Shown here piece by piece: positions 21,601 through 34,100 of a stretch of 64,000 bases of DNA. The translations under genes and the position numbers were made by a program. Source of the stretch: Bolinopsis microptera (taxonomy: Eukaryota; Ctenophora; Tentaculata; Lobata; Bolinopsidae); assembly GCF_026151205.1 (NCBI RefSeq), contig NC_087078.1:12383118-12447117 (forward strand), read 5' to 3'. Each line of letters starts with the position of its first letter. Within the stretch, counting starts at the first letter, position 1. Below the pieces are notes generated by a model that saw only the letters and a list, made by a program, of their open reading frames with translations, was not told where the DNA came from and ran no database searches.

Positions 21601-24600
21601 CACAAGTTTTACTAACAATATAGCAGTACTCTCTTGAGTCAGGCATGGTCCCAGGGAAAAGACTGCTACAGTTTTGTTTGTGTAGCACTTGGAAGAAAGT
21701 TTCCTCGTTAGGACATTTGTAATAAGAAGTTTTCTTATCCTTACTTTGACAGACTTCCTTCACGAATCCGTTCACAATGCCCACCTTGCACTGTCCTACG
21801 ATTATTTTTAACATAAGCTAATAACACTATAACAGAACAAGCCGGGAATGAATTACACGAAATTTAATTGAAGATGATTTAAGAAAGGTGAACTACTAAA
21901 GTTGTAGTTGTCAGTAGGAAGTTGTACAAGTTGTTACCTGAATCCATTTCCTCTTCACTGATGGTTGTTATGCATTGCAGATTAATCATGTCGCTATCCA
22001 AGCAATATGAATGCGTTTTCCAACCACTTGCTTTACATTCTGACAGATTACTTGCGGTCTCAGGGCAGTCAAGATGGTCAATATGTGAAATAGGATGTTT
22101 CCTAGATGGACAACATAGTATTATATGATATGATGCATGTAAAAATGTATAGTTGGTTTGAACATTTTGTTAAGAGAAGATAATGATGAGTACTACTTTT
22201 TATCTTAATATAATAAATCTTTTATTTAACATCATTCGGTTTTGTAGCTCCTTACTTGAGATAAGATTGAGTGTTAGAGTAAAACACCTTTTGAAAACCA
22301 AGCAGTTCACAAATTAGGTATAGTGTCTTAGTTGTGATCCAGTTGTCACAAACCCCACCCCATTCATCAAGAGAGTCGGATCCTAGCGGGCGCACTTGTA
22401 ACAGGCCCTCTCCAAGATGGGTGGTTTCTTTATTAGGGTCATGTATATCAGCTAATCTCCACTCCATACCCAAATCTGTAAAATAAAATGGATTATTCTT
22501 TCGGTACTAATTGGTAGCAAATATATTTACGTGTGCTTTGATTGTGAGCACCATTATTTTCCAAGATTTATGTTTTAGATTGTTTTGCTAACTATGTACT
22601 ATATTATCAGCAAAAACGGGGGGGGGGGGGGGGGGGGCGGGGGGGGGGGGATCATACACTTAGTACCGTACGTGACGTTGGGGGTGGGTCATATTTTCTT
22701 CCAAAACACAGTTAGTACATGGTACATTTCAAAATTGAAATTTGAGAATGGGTTTTTTGGGTTTTGAAGTTTTATCTGGGTTCTTTGAATTTTTTTCCTG
22801 TTTTCGTAACTTTTTATGTAATTCGACTACATTGAAAACAAAACCCCTACTAAATAGTGGGTATAATTTGCCCATTTCCCAATGTTTAATGAGCTGTTTA
22901 AAGCAATTTATAGGTGGGTATCTTATTTTATATACCAAGACACAGTTAGTACCGTGATTTCTCAACAGTTAGTACCACAAAAGCCGGTAAAAGCCGCGAA
23001 GGGGGTGGGTGGGTCTTTTGACAAAATTCCAAAATTACACTTAGTCAACGTCACGTACAGAACTTAGTACCTGATCCCAATGTTAACTTTTCTAATGTCT
23101 AGATATCAACGTTTTTAAATGTACCTGGACGAAGTTTGAAGCATGATAAGATCATGACATTGTTGCAGCTGCTTACAACTTTAGGACTGCAATCGCTAAT
23201 ATCATGGGCAGGAATACTACAGCCAGTCAATAACATATACTCTCCATTCCCGTTCATCCTGACAAAATGGTCGCTTCATAGAATTGAAGCCGGTTGTTTT
23301 TGAAGTTTTTATGACTTTTTTTCATTAAAAATGTCGCTCATATCTTGCTTACAGTTCAAAAAAATAATTTGTAAGTTTGTGATAAAGTTACTAACGTCTC
23401 CGTTTCAATAATCTCGTGTGTTCCTCCCCCTTGACAACCCAAAATATGGCAAATTTGCTTAGTTGACGTCATTATCTTGTCTACATTGTCACAACATAAA
23501 GAGGTTGTCTTCTTGTCTTTTTTGTTGTGTACAGAAAGTATTCCTTCCGCTGCACTATCGTCGCCATTAGAGTCGATCATCAAGAAAAACTCTGGTTCTG
23601 CTGAAGATAAAACTGCTCAATCATTATAATATTATAGATGGTTGATTTTCTAGACAAACTTTCAGGTCTTTCAACATATTGCCGCAGAATTTGATAATAC
23701 GAATGCAAAAAGGCAATGAAGGTCGAACCTGAAATATTGAAGCCGTAAACCTCGACCTCGCACAGAGTTAGCTGTACCATAACATTGTTCTTTGGTCGTG
23801 GAAGCTGGAATGTTACCACCCTACCTACCAAGTTACAGTCTACTCTGAGATCTAAAGGGTCCCCTCTTTTAGCCAGGATGGGACTTCCCCCACATTCAAC
23901 ACCATCTATTGTTACCTGAAATTTACCGAAATTTTACGCCACACTTCAGTCTTTACCCCTCATCCTACATCTACATTAATTCTTATTTTGACATGACGTT
24001 ACGAAATGTTTTGAATTTGATAAGATGCGATAAAATTGTAATTTTGTTCGATCGAGTCATTTAGATACGGCTAAAAGTACCATCGGATTTATAATTCATA
24101 ATCCCTCCCCTCAAGTACTGATCCGATAATTTGTTAACAATCGTCCCACATTCCAGTTACTCTCACATTATACACTTTTGGTGCTCTGTTACATTAATCT
24201 CATTACTGGCTGAATAGTATCTGTTTCATAATATCTTTACTGAGGTACATGTTACCTGTGTTCCATTAATTTTATCATGAAAGTAATTTCTACTCCACAC
24301 AAGAATTGAAGTTATGAAATAATCTTTCTGTAAATCCACCCTCCACCATTTGGAGACCGCTGATTCTGTTCTCAGGTGACCATTGTCCGTGTCTGTGTGT
24401 GTACATGTCCTGTCAGATTTAGGAATGAAGTATTAACATAATAATATCATGAGTTAATTTTCCTAAAATTGGCTAATTGGTAACCTAATGAAACTGTAAG
24501 TTATCACAAACCAATTCCAATAGTAAGTGTTTCTGTTTCCATCTACCGCCTTCCAGCTGCTTCCGTTCCAAGCTGTATCTGTCTGTGCTGTAGGTTTGCA

Positions 24601-24920
24601 TCTAGATAGCAGACCACCTGCTCCGACAGTAACTGTTAGTTATTCACTATCATGTCCAATGATGACGTCACAGTTATAATATTTACCTTATCGGACGTTA
24701 TTTGACCGGACATAGCGTGAACGCTCGAAGGCATTTAAAACCATTAAAATCTGAAAACGCATCTTTTTTACTATAATATTTTGTGATCTCTACTTCTCTA
24801 GATATATTATTTTACAGCAAGTAAAGAGTTGTGTTTACCGTCCGGAGGGTCATAGTGACGTGTTGATGAGACAATCAGTACACCGCCCAGTATCGTCCAC
24901 ATAACTTTATCATTCCACAT
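18641..24920 (-). CDS. FTP-SRCR-SRCR-LDLa-7TM receptor, damaged in its 7TM part
   Basis: Nine minus-strand exons with consistent phases: 24839-24920 (MWNDKVMWTILGGVLIVSS, signal peptide), 24512-24632, 24256-24409 and 23729-23915 (fucolectin/F5-8C-like FTP domain: KWWRVDLQKDYFITSILVWS, LTLCEVEVYG), 23396-23600 and 23125-23258 (first SRCR-like domain), 22286-22475 and 21938-22101 (second SRCR: LLQVRPLG, EWGGVCDNW, HIDHLDCPETASNLSEC), and 18641-21795. The last exon holds seven or eight LDLa modules (CDGIENCEDGIDEEC, CNLADDCGDESDEDGC, CDGVVNCVDFSDEC), then a rhodopsin-class 7TM domain ending with NPIIY, resembling relaxin-receptor/GRL101-type LDLa GPCRs. Three lesions break it: frameshifts near 19890 and 19640 and a TAA at 19262-19264. 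The ectodomain is otherwise intact. It is either a recent pseudogene or a gene with sequencing indels; the in-frame stop favours the former. Confidence 0.82.
22618..23078. mobile_element. Non-autonomous element with poly-G left end
   Basis: Lies in the intron between the two SRCR domains of the receptor gene. The left end is a G run of more than 30 with one C, followed by ATCATACACTTAGTACC and GTACGTGACGTTG. The right end, reverse-complemented, starts GGGATCAGGTACTAAG and also contains GTACGTGACGTTG. Several TTAGTACC units recur inside. The TSD is unclear. No ORF. Confidence 0.6.
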
Positions 24921-25303
24921 TTCTTATGCTGTGTACAATCTAATTGCGATTCACTCTTAATTCAATATATGGAAATTCTATCAAATAAGAAACCAAGGAC
25001 GTAACGGACGATATGACAATTTTCGTAGCTGCTATCCCCAACATAAACAGAAGGGTCTGATGAAAACTTCTATCTTGCCAGAAACGTCGGGAATGGCCCA
25101 GCTGTGAATATACGAATGATTGTTGTATTAAACCTAAACGGTGCCTGGGTGGTTCTAATAACCTATTTAAATGACCTAGTCTTCTCATTCATCTTGCCAA
25201 CTTTACTGAGCTCCATCGCTGGTTTAAGTTCAATCTCCTTAAATATGTTCCGACTGTTCTGTCTTCACAGTTCACTGGCAACGTTTCCGGGGTAACTGAG
25301 CTT

Positions 25304-25406
25304 TCAGGTTGATAAACCATGACGTTTTTCCAGAACCTTCTCAGCTTTAAACATAATACTGTCGATCTCCTTGTCGTCCACAGCTGTTATTGTGATGTAG
25401 GACTCG
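25304..25406 (-). CDS. Possible terminal exon of an unidentified gene
   Basis: Behind a good acceptor (TTTGTTTAACAG) a 33-codon frame reads ESYITITAVDDKEIDS, then MFKAEKVLEKRHGLST and stop. The composition is protein-like and the acceptor-plus-stop layout suits a last exon. I do not recognise the family and found no upstream exon in a matching phase. It lies 380 bp upstream of the receptor's start codon on the same strand. Confidence 0.3.
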
Positions 25407-25758
25407 CTGTTAAACAAAATGAGATAAGAAAGCAGATAAGAGGGCAAATTATACAAACGTATGATTTTAATGTAGGCTGAACTCAATATGAATCAAACAA
25501 GAAATAACAGCCAGTAAAGTGTATCGAGACGATTTCTAGCGAATTACTGGTATTGAAACTACTCAACTGACTCACAAATAAAGCGACCCACTGACTGTAA
25601 TGTTATAAATACCGTATTTTCGTGGCCAGTCGGTAAATGATTCTCAACTACCAGCTGGTTCCTACTTCTTATTTCTTTCCACGAATTCTATCCGACGGTA
25701 AAAAATACGTTTTTAGCGAGGGGTTGTTATCGTCTGGGAACTTTGAAAAAAATGACAC

Positions 25759-25902
25759 CTATTCGTCTTTAAAAATGTCGCCACCGTTATATTTAACCCA
25801 TTCTGAATCTAGTTCTTTAACCACTTCCAATATTTTATTGCCGAACCGTTGATCCGATTTTACCATATTAACAAGTCGTTGACATAACATATCAAAATGA
25901 GT
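25759..25902 (-). CDS. Possible terminal exon of an unidentified gene
   Basis: After an acceptor-like CTGACAG, 47 codons read THFDMLCQRLVNMVKSDQ, then RFGNKILEVVKELDSEWVKY and NGGDIFKDE with a TAG stop. It looks like coding sequence, but there is no known domain and no confirmed partner exon. It cannot be joined to 25304-25406 in phase with any donor I could see. Confidence 0.25.
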   Translation of the reverse strand, partial: THFDMLCQRLVNMVKSDQRFGNKILEVVKELDSEWVKYNGGDIFKDE

Positions 25903-26781
25903 CTGTCAGCAAGTTTTCTACGCAACAATTACCTATTTTTTGCGATATTATGATCGATCGTTTTGCTAGATCGTACCACCTGGCACCTGCAGCAGAAATT
26001 TTAGCTTATACAGACAATGTGTTGGAATCTAATTGTCTGTTACATAAGCTAAAATTGTCTGTATAAGTGTATAAGCTAAAATTCTGCAAACTATAATATC
26101 ATCTAACTATAACTATAACTTATATAATGATATATCTAATCCGAATCGTTATACTAAAGTGACTCAATTTCAATCTGTTGAGATATCCTTAACAGCTAAA
26201 ATCACCGTAGACAATGAGGCACATCATCTTTGAAAATATGAATATTACAGTATGTTATTGTCTTCCACTGTTAGGGAGCAGGCATCCGTATCTTTATTAA
26301 ATGTAGTATTGTTGTGTCTTTTTTGCCATGGCTTTGCTTAATTCCGAGCAAAAAAGCTGTCGTGAGTCGAGGAGTTGATAAATTCAATACAATATGTAGT
26401 TATTAAGGTTGACATAACGTTATTGAGGTTGACATTCCATAAAGTTGAAACTTAAAACTGCTCGCAGCACTCGATTATCGCTTGATTGCTGGTTGAGTAC
26501 TGGTTCTTACAGGTATTGACATGAAGGTCTCCGATATTATGATTGCGGGAGTCCGGTCCCCTCCCTCTTCAAGTCAGAATCCAATATTGTTCCCACTTCT
26601 AATCGACATATTGAAACTTGAAACTTCACGACGCTCGCTTATTGCTATAACGACGTTAAATCTCGTTAATTAATTTTTTGTTATCTGGTATACGAAATTG
26701 TTTCTACGTCACGGTTAGATGGCAATACGTTACTTTTTTTGTTCATAAAACTCAATACTGTCCTTTGATCACTCTATCTTC
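25903..26781. other. No gene recognised
   Basis: AT-rich. It contains a small inverted repeat around 26000-26080 (TTTTAGCTTATACAGACAAT and its reverse complement), perhaps a short MITE. No coding signal. Confidence 0.3.
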
Positions 26782-26786
26782 TGACT

Positions 26787-29700
26787 GGGGGGGGGGGGGG
26801 GGTCCAACCCGATTTTTCCGATCATTCCGATCCCGATTTTGGCCTCATCAACCCTCATATCGGAAAAATCGGGAAAATTTGAATCTTTCCTCTGAGGTTT
26901 CTAGGCGATATAGGTAGCTATTTCTGTACTTAAATATGACAAGAAATCGATTGGTGGTGGTCCCAGAACCCCAAAATGGTTTCTAGTTCCAAACAAGAAT
27001 CGTTTCGTCCGAAAAACAACACACTGTCGTATCAACTCTTGTTTGACAGAAACATCCACCCCGGTCCACAATTGAAAGAGGTACGGTTGGTAATAACAAT
27101 CGTAACAAATAGGGAACGCTTTAGCAACTTTTGATTTAAATTGTCTCCACAATTTGTAACAGGCTATCTGCAGAAATGGGTAGCACGGTTAATGACCATT
27201 GACCATGGTCCTTTCTCGAACTTCCAATCCTCAGTTAGATACAAAGAATAGTCTACACAATTTTAAATAACATTAAAAGAGATGAAAATCACTTTATTCA
27301 TCAAAATCTTTATTTATCATGTAACAACTTTTCCATAGTACTGGAGAGTAAAACTCTGTTAAACAAAAAAATTCTCGAGCACATTTTGAGTCAGTAACAG
27401 TAACATGTATATGTTACAGACTCAAATGCGTTTAAAAACATTTTAGTAACAGTAAATTGTGTAAACTGATGAGGAGGAGCAGGAGGACTGAAGAAGAGGA
27501 GGACTGAGGAGGAGGAGGAGGAGAAGGAGAAAGACTGAGGAGGAGGAGGACTGACGAGGAGGAGAAGGACCGAGAAGGACAGAGGAGGAGGAGGAGGACT
27601 GAAGAGGAGGACTGAAGAGGAGAGGGAGGACTGAGGAAGAGGAGCAGGATCGGTGAGGAGGAAGAAGAGGACTGAGGACGGGGAGGAGGAAGACTAAGAT
27701 AACGCGAGGGCTAATAGGACGACGAGGACTGAGGACGAGGACGAGAGCGAGGACGAGGACTGAGGAGGAGGACTGATAAGAAGGAGAAGGAGAAGGAGGA
27801 GGAGGACTGAAGATGAGGAGAAGGAGGACTGAGGGAGGACTGAGGAGGAGGAAGAGGACTGAGGAGGAGGACTGAGGACTGAGGAGAAGAAGGACTGAGG
27901 AGGACAGAGGAGGACCAGGACGAGGACTAGGAGGATGAGGACGAGGACTAAGGACGAGGACTGGGAGGATGAGGACGAAGACTAAGGACGATAAGGATGA
28001 GGACGATGACTAAGAACGAGGAGGAGGACGAATGAGGAGGAGGACTGATTAGGAGGAGAAGGAGGAGGAGGGTGAGGAGGAGAACTGAGGAGGAGGAGAA
28101 GGAGGAAGACTGAGGAGAAAGAGGAGGACTGGGGAGGAGAGGGAGGACTGAGGAAGAGGAGCAGCTGATTGAGAAGGACCAAGGAGGACTGAGGAGGAGG
28201 AGGACTGAGGAGGAGGAAGACTGAAGAGGAGAGGGAGGACTGAGGAAGAGGAGCAGCTGATTGGTGAGGAGGAGGAGGACTAAGGACGAGGAGGACTGAG
28301 GAGGAGGACGAGAGCGAGGACGAGGAGGAAGACTGAGGAGGAGGACTGATAAGAAGGAGAAGGACGAGGACGAGGACTGAGGAGGAGGACTGATGATGAA
28401 AAGGAGAAGGAGGACTGGGGGAGGACTGAGGAAGAGGAGGACTTGGGGAGGACTGAGGAGGAGGAGGACTGAGGGAGGACTGAGGAGGACTGAGGATGAG
28501 AAGGAGGAGAAGGAGGAGAAGGAGGAGAAGGAGGACTGGCGGAGGACTGATGAGGAGGTGGACTGGGGGAGGACTGAGGAGGAGGAGGACTTAGGAGTAG
28601 GAGGAGAAGGAGGAAAAGGAGGAAAAGGAGGAGAAGGAGGAGGAGGACTGAGGAGGATGAGGAGGATGAGGATGAGGAGGAGGACTGAGGAGTAGGACTG
28701 AGGAGGAGGAAGAGGACTAAGGAGGAGGATCAGGAGGATCAGGAGGAGGCTGAGGAGGAAGAGGACTGACGAGGAGGAGAAGGAGGAGCAGGACTGAGGA
28801 GGAAGACTGAGGAGGATGAGGACGAGGACTAAGGACGAGGACTAGGAGGATGATAACGAGGGCTAAAGAAGAGGACTGATTAGGAGGAGAAGGAAGAGGA
28901 GAAGGAGGAGGAGAAGGAGGAGGACTGAGAAGGAGGAGGATAAGGAGGAGAATGAGGAGGAGTAGGAGGAGGAGGATAAGGAGAAGATTGAGGAGGAGGA
29001 TGACTCAGGAGGAGGACTCAGAAGGTGGAGGAGGACTCAGGAGGACTCAGGAGGACTCAGGAGGAGGAGGAGGACTGATGAGGAAGAGGAGGAGGAGGAC
29101 TCAGGAGAAGGAAGAGGACGAGGACGAAGACGAGGACTAAGGACGAGGACGACTAGTGTAGGACTGAGGATGAGGACTGATGAGGAGAAGGAGGAGGAGG
29201 ACTGAGGAGGACGATGAGGAGGAGGAGACTGAGGAGGAGGAGGAGGAGGATGATGAGGAGGAGGACTGAGGAGGACTGAGGAGGACGACTGAGGAGGACG
29301 AGGACGAGGACTAAGGACGAGGAGGAGGAGGAGGACTGATTAGGAGAAGAAGAAAGCGGAGAAGGAGGAGGAGGATGAGGCTAGGAGGAGGAGGATGAGG
29401 AGAATGAGGAGGACTGGGGGAGGACTGGGGGAGGACTGAGGAGGAGGATAAGGAGGAGGAGGACTAAGGATGAGGATGAGGACAAGGACGATTATGAGGA
29501 GGACAGAGGATGAGGACTGATGAGGAGGAGGATGAGGAGGAGGAGGACTGGGGAGGACCGAGGAGGAAGAGGAGGATGACTGAGGAGGAGGATGAGGAGA
29601 AGGACTCAGAAGGAGGACTCAGGAGGTGAAGGAGGATGAGGAGGAGGACTCGGGAGGAGGACTCAGGAGGACTGATGGGGAGGAGAAGGAGGAGGAGGAT

Positions 29701-30548
29701 GAGTCTAGGAGAAACGAGGAGGTCAGGAGGAGGAGGAGAAGGAGGAGGACTGGGAGTAGGACTGAGGAGGGGACTGAGGACTGAGGAGCAGGGTGAGGAG
29801 GACTGAGGAGAAGGACGAGGACGAGGACGTGTAGTCAGGAAGAGGACTGAAGAGAACTGAGGAGGAGAAGGACTCAGGAGGAGGAGGAAGACTTAGGAGG
29901 AGGAGGACTGATGAGAAGGAGGAGGAAGACTAGGGAGGAGGAGGAGGACATGTAAATGTTTTGTCTGTTTTTGTCTGTTTTTGTCCGTTTTTGTTCGCCC
30001 TACTTTTTGTCCGTTTTGAAAATATAGGGTACCGAACGGACACAAAACATGATACCCCAGCCAAGCATGTGTTACGATACAATTAATGTACTTGACTATA
30101 CATTTAAGGTGCAGTGTACTAGTGATATTATGGTATGTTTAAAGACCCCCAAGACCGGACCACAAAATATAACCCGGTACCTAGTGTTGTACTATACTAA
30201 TACATAATGACAAGTAACAGGGATAAAATTAATGAGCAGAAACAATCGATCTCACGTCAAAAGGCCAAAGCACTCGGGTCTGGGAGTACATGACAACTCC
30301 AACTAGTAGTGAGCATACTAGCGCCTCTGCAGTGGAAAAACACATAAAACATACTATTGGAATGTCCAATTGGTTCGTTTTCTCATAAAAATATAGCATA
30401 TGGAGGGGTTCTGGTTGAATTATATCACTTCTGAGAGGTTTTAGAGATCGATTCTGTAAATTTCTCAATTTTCCGATTTTTCCGATTCCGATTTTGGCCT
30501 CATCAACCCTCATATCGGACATCGGGTTGGACCCCCCCCCCCCCCCCC
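26787..30548. mobile_element. Element A: 3.8-kb transposon with poly-G/poly-C ends
   Basis: Starts with 16 G followed by TCCAACCCGATTTTTCCGAT and ends, mirror-wise, with ATCGGGTTGGA and 17 C. The inverted ends extend through CCGATTTTGGCCTCATCAAC and consist largely of repeated TCCGAT motifs. It is flanked by TGACT (26782-26786 and 30549-30553; CTGACT if one C is shared). The centre is a GGA-rich minisatellite (27466-29949), then a GTCCGTTTTTGTCCG-type segment (29950-30056) shared with element C. No transposase; non-autonomous. Confidence 0.8.
27466..29949. repeat. GGA-rich minisatellite (GAGGAGGACTGAGGAGGA)n
   Basis: About 2.5 kb of purine-only variants of GGAGGAGGACTGAGGA, with some GGACGAGGACTAAGGAC and AGGACTCAGGAGG variants. 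Open frames here are translations of the repeat, not genes. The opposite-strand form (CCTCAGTCCTCCTCCT) fills parts of element C. Confidence 0.95.
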
Positions 30549-31191
30549 TGACTCCAACGATATGAAATTGTTAGGATGCACGATTGAAAATGGCGCTTGA
30601 GTATTTGAAGAAAGGCGTGGTAGACCACGTACTTTCTATATCATACTGAGTCAAAAATAGCAGTGTGAAACATACATATTTGCACGCTTACAGGCAGTAG
30701 TGGGCGGCTGGTCCCTTGTTTACTTTAATGACACTTATGAAGTAGGTATGAACCTTACACGATTACTTCCTGCATCACTATGCTCCTTTCGTTAGCAAGC
30801 CTTGTAGAGCTGAGAAGCTTTGTCTTGGTGACGTTCTTTGTGTTCTTTGAGTTGCTGTTGATTTTGTGTTGCTTGCTGTTGATTTTTGATCAAATAGTAT
30901 TACTATTACCCTAATGTCACTGTTATCATTTCAATTCTTTATTGAAACGTGATTGATATAAATGATTTGATCAGATTAAAAAAGTTTGTTACATTGATTA
31001 TTGTACCATGTATTATATTATATTGATGTTGAAGTTATTTTATATACTTCCCATGTCCTAAATTACTGTAATCTTTTTTCTGTTTTTTTTAAAAGACTCC
31101 TCGATTTTTTCAGGAACAAAAAGCAAGTGGTTATACAAAATTCCTGATTTTGTATTCTAAATGCTGACTTTTTAAAACCCAGAATATAAGC
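30549..31191. other. Upstream region of PNP
   Basis: No coding signal. It must contain the PNP promoter and 5' UTR, but I see no clear TATA box or initiator; a CATTTGAGG-like or CpG landmark is also absent. Confidence 0.3.
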
Positions 31192-34100
31192 ATGGAGGAG
31201 GAAAAGTATAGTTATGATAAAATTAAAGACATTGCTGATTATATCCAGTCAAGGACAAGCCAGAGACCTAAACTAGGTAAAGTTTGCCTTAACCAATAAC
31301 CATGAATATTGAATATGAGTATATGGAGTATATGGGAAGTTGGTCGTTTAGCTCCGGTCAGTCCCTGCGCATTCCCTGCACGGTCCCTGCACAGTAACAT
31401 ATGAACACCGCGCCGGCTACTAACCATGAATATTGAATATGATTATATTTGGTTCTGTAATCTTACTTCCTTACATCCGAGTTCCGGTAGACTGTAGCCA
31501 CTAATCTGTGCTACAATTCTACACACCATTTTATAGTTCTACGTAGTGTTTCCACCACTTTTAGACACTTTTGTGACCACCTTAACTCCAGTCACTCCTC
31601 AGGTATAATCTGCGGGTCAGGTTTGGGAGGACTAGCAGATCTCCTGACTGACACTCAAGAGATGGACTACACTTCAATCCCGGGCTTCCCTGTCACTACA
31701 GGTAGGCGTTATCGTTGATTGACGTTGTTAATCATTCCCAGCTCGTAGCGGCTCAGTAGTGCTACGATCTCGCGAAAAAGCGATCTAGCGATAAGCATTA
31801 TTTGATGCACGGCCCAGTAGTGCATCAAGCGTTATTGTTACTTTACACTTACAGTTGTTACAAGCACTTGGAGCTATTTTTTAGCTAAATTTTGGTATAA
31901 GTTATATTGGTAGTAAGTTATATTGGTAGCAAGTTATATTGATTCAAATATGAATGATTTATTTCGAAATCTTTTGTAAACTTCCCTGAGAAAATGTTTG
32001 CCGCATCAATGATCAGGCAGTGAAACAAGAAATTTTTTTGAAACAAGAAATTTAATTTTAGCACATTTTACAGATTACAGAATCAACAAATTTACAACAA
32101 TGAAAATATAATGCTTGCATAATATGTTGTATGACTTTCTAATGACTGCTAATTGGGGTGCAAAAGGACAGGTAACTAAATTTTCAGTAAATTAACAGTA
32201 AATTCAGTCACTTCAAGCTGATTCCGTTTCAGTGAAAGGACACGGCGGAAAGCTGGTATTCGGAAAGTTAGAGACTGTAGAATGTGTTTGTATGAAGGGA
32301 AGATTCCATTTTTATGAGGGCTACCCCATTTGGAAGGTACGATTAATAAATTTCCGCGATTATAGCTGCACTTCGAGGGTTTCTGGTGTTAATATATATT
32401 TGATACCAAAGAATACTGGTTGCTGACATTCGTTGCACTCAGTATTATACATGGTATACACTGTATTTTCACCATGCATAATGTGCGTACAATACAGGGC
32501 CGGTGGGCTAGAATTACCGTAAAATAGAGAAATGATCCAGATCCCTACCCAAGCTGATTTTGGCCCACAAAATATTAAAGCATGACAAGCAATATGTAAT
32601 CATTTATATTATAAATATTATCATATTAATATTATTAAATGCATGTTAGCTTGCTGAAACAAAGTTGCCCTGCAGTGTGCAGCTCCAGTCCAAGTAATGA
32701 AACTGCTGGGTGTGAAGGGTCTGATAGTTACTAACGCTGCTGGGGGCATCAACTCTGCTAAACTGAATCTTGGAGATCTGATGCTGATCACGGACCATAT
32801 TAATCTGGTGGGAGTTACTGGAAATAACCCGCTGAGGGGTGCTAATGATGAAAGGTACACACTGTGTTTGGTAGATACTTACAAGCTGTATTTGAAAGGA
32901 TCACGTGATGTAAAACTTAAAAGTACACATTTTTCGAAAATTCTATCATTCTAGTGGGAAAGAGAAAACGTACGCTAGATGTGGGTTTTACTGTAATTTT
33001 TTTAAATTTTATTTGAAAATTCAATTAATTATTATATATACAAATCAAGCGTTACATTTCAGCCATGCAAAATTACAATGACATATTTTAATATTCTAAT
33101 TGAAAAATGGTGCTGCAATATAAGTTGCTTAATGTTTGGCCGGATGACAACTAACTAAAAGAGAAAAATAAACTTGATTACATAATAATTAATTCGGCTG
33201 AACCAACACATAGCAAAAGCCACATTAACGTTGGGGCCGTTTACCAAATTTGAATGACATACAATAACAAGAAATCAAACATATCATAAATAATTATATA
33301 TGGATTTTGTTCATTACAATTCATTACAAATATCTTATATGAAACTCAACATCTTACAATTTTGTTCCTCAAGGCATATTTATGATTTTACCCTCTTTGT
33401 CTAGACTCTCTCAATCAACAAATTTGGGTTTAGTCAAATTTGAAGTATTCGCCTTGGCGTCCCTGCATTCACGAACACAATACTTGTTTTTCATGATCAA
33501 ATTATTCATCTGGGCACTAGTTTCTTGAAGTGTGAGGATTCTCTATGCAGTACACGGCTATTCCGGCTTTGTTAATTATTCATTAATTAGTCGTTGCATA
33601 CGCTACAGTGGTGAAAAGTCACTGAACCCCTTATCCTTTCTTCATTTTGGATCATTCATTCAATAAAAAGCTCACCAGATATGCTAGATCATGATAAGGA
33701 CGAGGAGATAACGGTGGTGAACTGAAAACGGTTACAATGATATTTTAATTTGACCTACAACCAAACCACATACAGATTACAGATCGAGACACCTAAATGT
33801 GCGCAAAGTTTTTCAAGTTCTGCACGCCTAAAGCTCACGTGTCAAGTCAAGTCTTGTCAAGTCAAGTCAAAACCCGGCGCCCCGATTTACCGCAGCCAAT
33901 TCCTTCCCCCAAAACGGGCTTAACATGCATAATGTAAACAAACGAAACCCTGATTTACCGCAGACCCATATTTACCGCGGATGTATCCCAAACTGCGGTA
34001 AATTGGGGTTTTACTGTACGTATTTCTCTTACTAACGTCCAACAACGTCAGGTTCGGACCAAGGTTCCCAGCTACTAATGCAGTTTACAGCAAGGATCTC

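Noticed and set aside
25304-25902. Joining the two candidate exons at 25759-25902 and 25304-25406 into one gene
   Set aside because: The upstream one ends in its own stop, and no earlier donor gives the phase needed by the second.
33838-34018. Possible complete hAT MITE with GGGGTTTTACTG end
   Set aside because: Only one end is clear; the matching inverted end and a TSD could not be found.
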